Source: an uncultured Clostridia bacterium (GTDB lineage: Bacteria > Bacillota > Clostridia > Christensenellales > Borkfalkiaceae). From it: a stretch of DNA of 11,513 nucleotides. The DNA lies in the NCBI GenBank assembly GCA_937920115.1, contig CALGVF010000244.1, positions 1 through 11,513 on the forward strand, read 5' to 3'. Of the stretch, positions 9,101 to 11,513 are shown piece by piece. Positions within the stretch are counted from its first letter, which is position 1. Each line of letters opens with the position of its first letter. Made by a program: the position numbers and the translations under genes. A model generated the notes under the pieces. The model ran no database searches and was not told the origin of the DNA. It worked only from the letters and a program-made list of their open reading frames with translations.

Positions 9101-9567
9101 AAAATCGGCGAAAGTTTTTGAGTCGTTCTTTCAGGAACGTCTTTCGCCACCGTGTTATTGCTGTTTCTGTAATACAAGTTTTCGTCGTCGAGATAAGTAA
9201 AACCGATATCGAAATAAACGGACGGATCTACGAAACTCGCAACTCGTATGTCGAAAATATTTTCGAGAGCGAGTCCGCTATTATACCACTCGTCAAAACT
9301 CCCGTCCAACGTAAATTCCACAGACGACGAACCATAAAACACGTTTGCGATTTTCGTTTGATAGGACTTATCCGAATGCAGATAAACCCCTTCGTTTGCT
9401 GCGTCCACACCGCTCCCGTAGAACATTTCAACGGGAGAAATCGACTGCTTATCTTTCTCGGCTTTTACAAGATTATACGCGGTAAACCCTACGCCGAACG
9501 AGCCGGCGACTACCGCAACCGAAAGAAAAAGTCCAATCGTCAATTTTTTAAATTTGCTTTTCGTCAT
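6181..9567 (-). CDS. Giant secreted modular protein with duplicated lectin-like module, InlB B-repeat and Ig-like domains
   Basis: 1,128 residues from this ATG. Residue numbers below count from the ATG two codons earlier (9573). The N-terminus has a basic start and a hydrophobic segment (~11-33), ending in a possible signal peptidase site, VKA-EK. Residues ~76-290 and ~478-664 are two copies of a beta-rich lectin-like module. Residues ~370-440 are Ig-like (GEITVDEAGDYEILYRVG). Residues ~788-857 are an InlB B-repeat (YRVKFDTNGG ... EFVSWRAGG ... VTLVASWKK). Residues ~860-950, ~953-1040 and ~1045-1130 are Ig-like. There is no LPxTG signal, no C-terminal membrane helix and no catalytic motif, so it is either released or held by an uncleaved N-terminal helix. 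As the first gene of the importer operon it probably captures a ligand, glycan or host surface. The later ATG is chosen because GAGG lies 7 bases before it and only 1 base before the earlier one. Confidence 0.88.
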   Translation of the reverse strand: MTKSKFKKLTIGLFLSVAVVAGSFGVGFTAYNLVKAEKDKQSISPVEMFYGSGVDAANEGVYLHSDKSYQTKIANVFYGSSSVEFTLDGSFDEWYNSGLALENIFDIRVASFVDPSVYFDIGFTYLDDENLYYRNSNNTVAKDVPERTTQKLSPILYYKQSTADGNDYMLKIRYSGKREIENSETDRKNSVDYGTEYNDWYVLANSSGQGCSGDFYEKATNCYCDVENTKVSFAWEGDVFCVYYFRGGERYRLAKFDDMEYGCGLPKLDVLKQGYTISFNGDCPWVSGFKRADDYTTTFDREYAAYRPFDNETNNLATNLGVTVGKITDGEDEYDLTASQIRVGAGYKEYTEYLKESGLAIKLETAYLDGVCVGQTVKLPNATYVKNNGETGVVTDITAKCGEKAVTVEKGEITVDEAGDYEILYRVGNVEKTLSFKAYDYSLPLPELFGGSNVDVKVKENCVSFAPTEKNYSADISGVFYGDSSFEFAFDLSTNKRGLNNPYNATVQSGDVLGAFRITDATDSSVYFDVVYYRSPSDTNAVSSAVCVAYRTENGTLYRGTAMSGSSGVATDDSSEITGYAPFAQGYLNKFSRVNLSFKYENGNLRVYSDYGKDNTKSQLVAEFDGSFNKDFAKCGFNSTSGAWGLPNLPFENGYKVSIASYKDGDAFNGKNVSPKINLYNVNGVEVGGCYGKEVTPETGVKIDGGIEKNGVAYVPHGGNASVKAFVKYAVAEGWTVEDVDDDSATILNTDKVGESAVTLSSEIVKRRFSSGKTVSVSQNVSVEKSYRVKFDTNGGVPIEDVVYSENTPEFLKIPKAYKNGCEFVSWRAGGYVFKDGGEKLIYGKSVTLVASWKKIDGLAVSLKSGLKSTYRAGEKLIMSIDDLYFGKNASEYKVEFELTDGSGVKKSYSNGSSAVLKSGEYTLKYVVSYSTDASSVSELTRKIYVSDKVAPTVCFSGNVVEKCITGSKIVLPDVVAYDLNGDKTESVKIVITHNGESVSAIDGKYFVASEEGLYEIKLYARDKNGLTGYSYYSVTAEADNEKPVIKADFNDVTVKVGDIVNIPTITVSDNADGNIVPVVKVYYGNETIDASDGYFTAAKAGIYVIRIDASDVSGNEATTVFFRITVR
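7003..7212 (-). other. InlB B-repeat (Listeria-Bacteroides type) within the giant surface protein
   Basis: Residues ~788-857 match the ~70-residue B-repeat: VKFDTNGG at the start, a middle IP.AYKNGCEFVSW, and the closing VTLVASW. Such repeats occur in secreted adhesins and cell-surface proteins of Gram-positives and form small ubiquitin-like folds. Only one copy is present. Confidence 0.75.
7582..8142 (-). repeat. Lectin-like module, copy 2
   Basis: Residues ~478-664. Its landmarks mirror copy 1: VFYGDSSFEFAFD, DSSVYFDVVYY, LVAEFDG and GLPNLPFENGYKVSI, in the same order and at similar spacing. The copies are clearly divergent at the protein level, so the duplication is old and no DNA-level repeat is visible. 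Confidence 0.6.
8704..9348 (-). repeat. Lectin-like module, copy 1
   Basis: Residues ~76-290. It shares ordered landmarks with copy 2: VFYGSSSVEFTLD at the start, DPSVYFDIGFTY in the middle, and LAKFDDM ... GLPKLDVLKQGYTISF near the end. This copy carries six cysteines (213, 224, 226, 243, 265, 285) that could form disulfides outside the cell, which copy 2 lacks. The fold is inferred to be a jelly-roll from the alternating aromatic strands; no database match is claimed. Confidence 0.6.
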
Positions 9568-9602
9568 TTCCATTCCTCTATTATACTTTCTCCGTTAAGG
9601 AT

Positions 9603-9639
9603 TTCTTTTCGTCGAAGACGAAAAGAAGGGTACCCTTCT
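9603..9639 (-). promoter_or_regulatory. Two overlapping, mutually exclusive leader hairpins upstream of the operon's first gene
   Basis: Within the untranslated leader, 9624-9639 is a 16-bp perfect palindrome (AGAAGGGTACCCTTCT), followed on the minus strand by TTTT. Positions 9603-9613 and 9617-9627 form a perfect 11-bp stem with a 3-base loop. The two share 9624-9627 and cannot both form fully. The second ends about 24 bases before the ribosome site. The arrangement resembles an attenuator or a regulated 5' structure, but no ligand-binding core of a known riboswitch class was recognised. Confidence 0.5.
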
Positions 9640-9731
9640 CGAAATCTGCCTATATTTTTACCCGCTTTGTCACATCGTAACCCTGCGACGCAAAAAAATT
9701 TCGTTATATAATGACTTAACCGCAAGCAACG

Positions 9732-9756
9732 GACAATTCGTCACTATCGCATTGTC
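9732..9756 (-). promoter_or_regulatory. 5'-terminal stem-loop of the operon transcript
   Basis: GACAAT and ATTGTC (9732-9737 and 9751-9756) form a 6-bp stem with a 13-base loop. It falls at the predicted transcription start, which suggests a transcript-protecting 5' hairpin or a regulator site. The stem is short, so this is tentative. Confidence 0.4.
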
Positions 9757-9759
9757 GTG

Positions 9760-9793
9760 AATATATTTTACGGCATTTTATACGTCAAGTCAA
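9760..9793 (-). promoter_or_regulatory. Sigma-A-type promoter for the surface protein/ABC importer operon
   Basis: Two overlapping hexamer pairs, each with 17-bp spacing, are readable on the minus strand: TTGACG (9783-9788) with TATATT (9760-9765), and TTGACT (9788-9793) with TAAAAT (9765-9770). Transcription should begin near 9753-9758, giving a leader of about 185 nt. The direct repeats at 9801-9830 lie immediately upstream, as expected for an activator site. Confidence 0.7.
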
Positions 9794-9800
9794 TACAAAA

Positions 9801-9830
9801 TGGTATCTTAATATTTTAATTTGGTATCTT
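9801..9830. promoter_or_regulatory. Putative AraC-family operator: direct repeat TGGTATCTT with 21-bp period
   Basis: Identical 9-bp copies lie at 9801-9809 and 9822-9830, offset by exactly 21 bp, or two helical turns. That is the half-site spacing of AraC-type tandem HTH proteins. The proximal copy is 7-12 bp from the -35 hexamers of the divergent operon promoter. It is about 60 bp from the regulator gene's own -35. The linker is AT-only. Assignment to the neighbouring regulator is inference from position and spacing. Confidence 0.65.
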
Positions 9831-9886
9831 TTTTTGGGCATATTGACGGATTTTTATCGGTTTTCGGGATAAACGCCTCGTTTTGT

Positions 9887-9915
9887 TTGACAGAAGAAAA
9901 AGGATTCGTTATATT
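9887..9915 (+). promoter_or_regulatory. Promoter of the AraC-family regulator gene
   Basis: TTGACA at 9887-9892 and TATATT at 9910-9915 are separated by 17 bp, a near-consensus vegetative promoter. Transcription should start near 9921-9923, about 27 bases before the ATG. GGGGAG at 9939-9944 serves as ribosome site. Confidence 0.8.
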
Positions 9916-9948
9916 AGAACTATAGTATTGAAATAAACGGGGAGAACA

Positions 9949-10827
9949 ATGCGAATGAGAGAAAAAAAAGTACGCATAAACAAAAACAGAGGCTTACGAT
10001 GCCCGATAAAAAATTCGGACTTTCAGGACGTAAACATTATAAGTTTCAGCATGGAAAAGAATCACCCGTCGTCGGATGCGTTTTCTTTGAAAGATTTCGC
10101 ATATTATACAGTTCGCTACATAATCGACGGGTGCGGGTGGGCGAAAATCAACGGAAAAATGTATAAACTCCTTCCCGACATGCTTTTCGTAACCTATCCG
10201 AACAGCGACGCGGCAATCGTTCAGGATTCGACCGACCCATACACTTTGGCGTGGTTCGTCTGCGACGGGGCGAGAGTAAAAAAAATACTGCACCGCATAG
10301 GCATAAACAGCGAAAATATGATTTTGCAGTTGTCTCCGAACAATCAGTTGCGTTCTCTTTTTATGAAAACGCCGACGAAGTGCAAAAACAACATTTCAAA
10401 CTCCGACATAATCGCCATCTCCGCGTTTTATGATATTATGGAACTCATTCTTGCTCAGCGGTGCGTTCCCGATGCGAAAGACTCGAAATCGGCGATACAC
10501 GTAAATGCGGCGATGCAATATATAAACGATAATTTCAGAGACTCGGATCTGACAGCTCTCGCAGTAAGCAGAGCGATAGGCATCGCCCCTAAATACTTAT
10601 CGAGAATTTTTAAACAACAGACGGGAACGGACTTGGGGCGATATATAACTAACCGCAGGTTATCCGCAGCGACCGAACTTATGCAGAAATGCGAATATTC
10701 GTTAGCGGAAATATCGAGAATGTGCGGTTTCACTTCGCCCTATTATTTCTCCGTGGTTTTCAAAAAATACAACAAAATCACGCCGTCAATGGCTGTTAAA
10801 GAATACAAAAACAAACTCGACAGATAA
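9949..10827 (+). CDS. AraC/XylS-family transcriptional regulator
   Basis: 292 residues, the usual length for a sugar-responsive AraC-type activator. Residues ~45-130 look like the N-terminal cupin sensor domain (YYTVRYIIDGCGWAKINGKM, KLLPDMLFVTYPN, AWFVCDG). Residues ~185-290 are the tandem helix-turn-helix domain: the first at ~199-222 (LTALAVSRAIGIAPKYLSRI) followed by FKQQTGTDLGRYITNRRL, the second at ~250-272 (SLAEISRMCGFTSPYYFSVV) and the family's FKKYNKITPS motif. It is divergent from the surface protein/ABC operon and shares a 375-bp control region with it, so it most likely activates that operon in response to the imported ligand. GGGGAG lies 4 bases before this ATG; an in-frame ATG two codons on (10 bases from GGGGAG) is also possible. 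The ligand is unknown. Confidence 0.93.
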   Translation: MRMREKKVRINKNRGLRCPIKNSDFQDVNIISFSMEKNHPSSDAFSLKDFAYYTVRYIIDGCGWAKINGKMYKLLPDMLFVTYPNSDAAIVQDSTDPYTLAWFVCDGARVKKILHRIGINSENMILQLSPNNQLRSLFMKTPTKCKNNISNSDIIAISAFYDIMELILAQRCVPDAKDSKSAIHVNAAMQYINDNFRDSDLTALAVSRAIGIAPKYLSRIFKQQTGTDLGRYITNRRLSAATELMQKCEYSLAEISRMCGFTSPYYFSVVFKKYNKITPSMAVKEYKNKLDR

Positions 10828-10834
10828 ATTTTTC

Positions 10835-10857
10835 GGCAAAAAAACTGCCTCGTTTTT
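10835..10857 (+). terminator. Weak intrinsic terminator after the regulator gene
   Basis: GGCA (10835-10838) and TGCC (10846-10849) can pair around a 7-base loop, followed by TCGTTTTTA, starting 7 bases after the stop codon. The 4-bp stem is short, so termination here would be inefficient. Confidence 0.3.
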
Positions 10858-10948
10858 ATTCACTCGATTTGGCAATCGGGAATTTCAGAGTTTTAATTCA
10901 GATTAAATAATATAGGTTTTATCGTCTAAAAAACACCCCGTTGATTGT

Positions 10949-11021
10949 AAGACGTGTGCTTGTCTTGATAACAAGTCGGCTCGGCTTCGCCTCGCCGAAG
11001 ACAAGCACACGTCTTTTTTTT
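10949..11021 (+). terminator. Long perfect hairpin with T8 tract (intrinsic terminator)
   Basis: Arms 10949-10966 and 10998-11015 are perfectly complementary over 18 bp, with T residues from 11014 to 11021 on the plus strand only. The 31-base loop holds a nested hairpin (TCGGC ... GGC TTC GCC ... GCCGA). It lies about 120 bases past the regulator stop and points the right way to end its transcript. The stem is longer than a usual terminator, so it may also be a REP-like repeat unit. Confidence 0.75.
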
Positions 11022-11194
11022 AACCCATTAGTTAAACTGACTCATCTACCCGTCCGTTTCGGCAATTCGTTGTTAGTTGCTCGCTCTATTGATTCGTTTT
11101 TCTCGACTGCTCATAGTTAATTTATACCACGTAAACAAAACGAGTTCTTTCGCTCACACCATTAAAGGAATTTCTGTTGCAATTTTGAAACAAA

Positions 11195-11260
11195 CCGAAG
11201 ACGCGGAAGTTTGCCGCTGAACCGCTTGGCAAATCTTCCGCGTTTCGTTCTTCGGCTTTT
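11195..11260. terminator. Second long hairpin, possibly bidirectional terminator
   Basis: Strong inner arms 11201-11215 and 11228-11243 pair over 15 bp with one bulged base. Outer CCGAAG/CTTCGG (11195-11200, 11250-11255) pairs across an asymmetric loop. CTTTTATTT follows on the plus strand and TTTGTTTC on the minus strand, so it could end transcripts from either side. It sits about 40 bases past the stop of the minus-strand remnant to its right, fitting a convergent gene pair. Confidence 0.55.
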
Positions 11261-11298
11261 ATTTCAGTTTTCTGTTTTCGTAATCCTTGTCTCCGTCA

Positions 11299-11513
11299 CT
11301 ATTTTTCTTTTTGTTTTTCGTAAAGAAATTCAATCAACTTCCTGTTAAGTTTATATATGTACGTCTGCGAGTATCCCATATCGTAAAAAACACCTTCTTG
11401 TGTGTTTTCTTTAAGGTAGCCGACAGAAACCCCAAACAAACCCGATTTTCAGGCGTACCTCACGCTTAATTCATTGTTCTTTCCGCGGCTTGTATTTGTA
11501 TACTAACCCGCGG
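11299..11513 (-). pseudogene. Decayed C-terminal remnant of an HTH protein resembling sigma-70 region 4 (runs off window)
   Basis: On the minus strand a 49-codon open stretch ends at TAG (11299-11301). It reads like a real protein C-terminus: GVSVGYLKENTQEGVFYDMG, then YSQTYIYKLNRKLIEFLYEK and QKEK. The MGYSQTYIYKLNRKLIEF part resembles the recognition helix of sigma-70 region 4-like HTH proteins found in prophages. Just upstream in the same frame is a TGA (11449-11451), preceded by a protein-like NNELSVRYA, and another frame carries RGLVYKYKPRKEQ before its own stop. One frameshift plus one premature stop would explain this, hence the pseudogene call. No start codon with a ribosome site is seen. 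The family assignment is by eye and uncertain; the N-terminal part lies outside the window. Confidence 0.4.

Larger units (their letters stand above)
10828..11298. other. Gene-free region with three hairpins
   Basis: No open frame with a credible ribosome site and protein-like composition was seen on either strand. The stretch contains the weak terminator-like element and two long hairpins listed separately. The intervening ~170 bases (11022-11194) show only a small TTTAAC/GTTAAA-type inverted repeat near 11020-11036. No tRNA-like cloverleaf or known structured RNA was recognised. Confidence 0.6.

Noticed and set aside
9580..9585. Perfect TATAAT on the minus strand just before the giant surface protein gene
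   Set aside because: No acceptable -35 lies 16-18 bp upstream, and a transcript starting there would begin at the ribosome site itself. The 9760-9793 promoter is far better.
8548..9711. Plus-strand 387-codon frame opposite the giant surface protein
   Set aside because: Long only because the opposite gene's codon use avoids stops in this frame; Arg/Ile/Val rich with no signal peptide or fold signature, and no ribosome site.
9843..9866. Alternative plus-strand TTGACG promoter upstream of the regulator gene
   Set aside because: No reasonable -10 hexamer at 16-18 bp; the TTGACA-17-TATATT pair at 9887-9915 is much closer to consensus.
11483..11513. Inverted CCGCGG pair around GTAT-TTGT-ATAC at the right edge
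   Set aside because: CCGCGG is self-complementary, so the pair arises easily, and the element overlaps protein-like sequence of the decayed gene; no clear function.

Overview
The window looks like an accessory carbohydrate-uptake locus from a low-to-mid GC Gram-positive bacterium, most likely a gut-type Clostridia (Christensenellales or Borkfalkiaceae-like; this is inferred from protein style, not from a marker gene). Supporting signs are purine-rich AGGAG ribosome sites, a lipoprotein solute-binding protein, MalF/MalG-type permeases, and very large secreted proteins made of bacterial Ig-like and lectin-like modules. There is no rRNA, tRNA, CRISPR array or recognisable insertion sequence.

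Layout. Positions 1-9567 are one minus-strand gene string, read right to left: a ~1,128-residue modular surface protein (6181-9567), an extracellular solute-binding lipoprotein with a perfect EF-hand loop (4372-6156), a MalF-like permease (3199-4293), a MalG-like permease (2198-3202, 4-base overlap with its neighbour) and a second large modular surface protein that runs off the left edge (1-2180, 726 residues visible). Gaps are 24, 77, -4 and 17 bases, so co-transcription is likely. The 77-base gap after the solute-binding gene holds a strong hairpin. No ATPase and no glycoside hydrolase gene is present.

Positions 9574-9948 are a divergent control region. It carries a minus-strand promoter for the operon (TTGAC..17..TATATT type), two direct copies of TGGTATCTT exactly 21 bp apart just upstream of that promoter (the half-site spacing of AraC-type regulators), a structured ~185-nt leader, and a near-consensus plus-strand promoter (TTGACA-17-TATATT). 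The latter drives an AraC-family regulator (9949-10827).

Positions 10828-11298 contain no gene. They hold a weak terminator, an 18-bp perfect hairpin with a T8 tract, and a second long hairpin that may act in both directions. Positions 11299-11513 hold the decayed C-terminal part of a minus-strand gene, probably an HTH protein resembling sigma-70 region 4.

Working model (inference): the AraC-type regulator senses a sugar or other ligand and switches on an operon whose large secreted Ig/lectin-like proteins capture a polymer or glycan at the cell surface. The calcium-binding lipoprotein and two permeases would then import the released ligand, powered by an ATPase encoded elsewhere. Two surface proteins of related architecture bracketing the importer make this look like a Gram-positive counterpart of a polysaccharide-utilisation capture complex.
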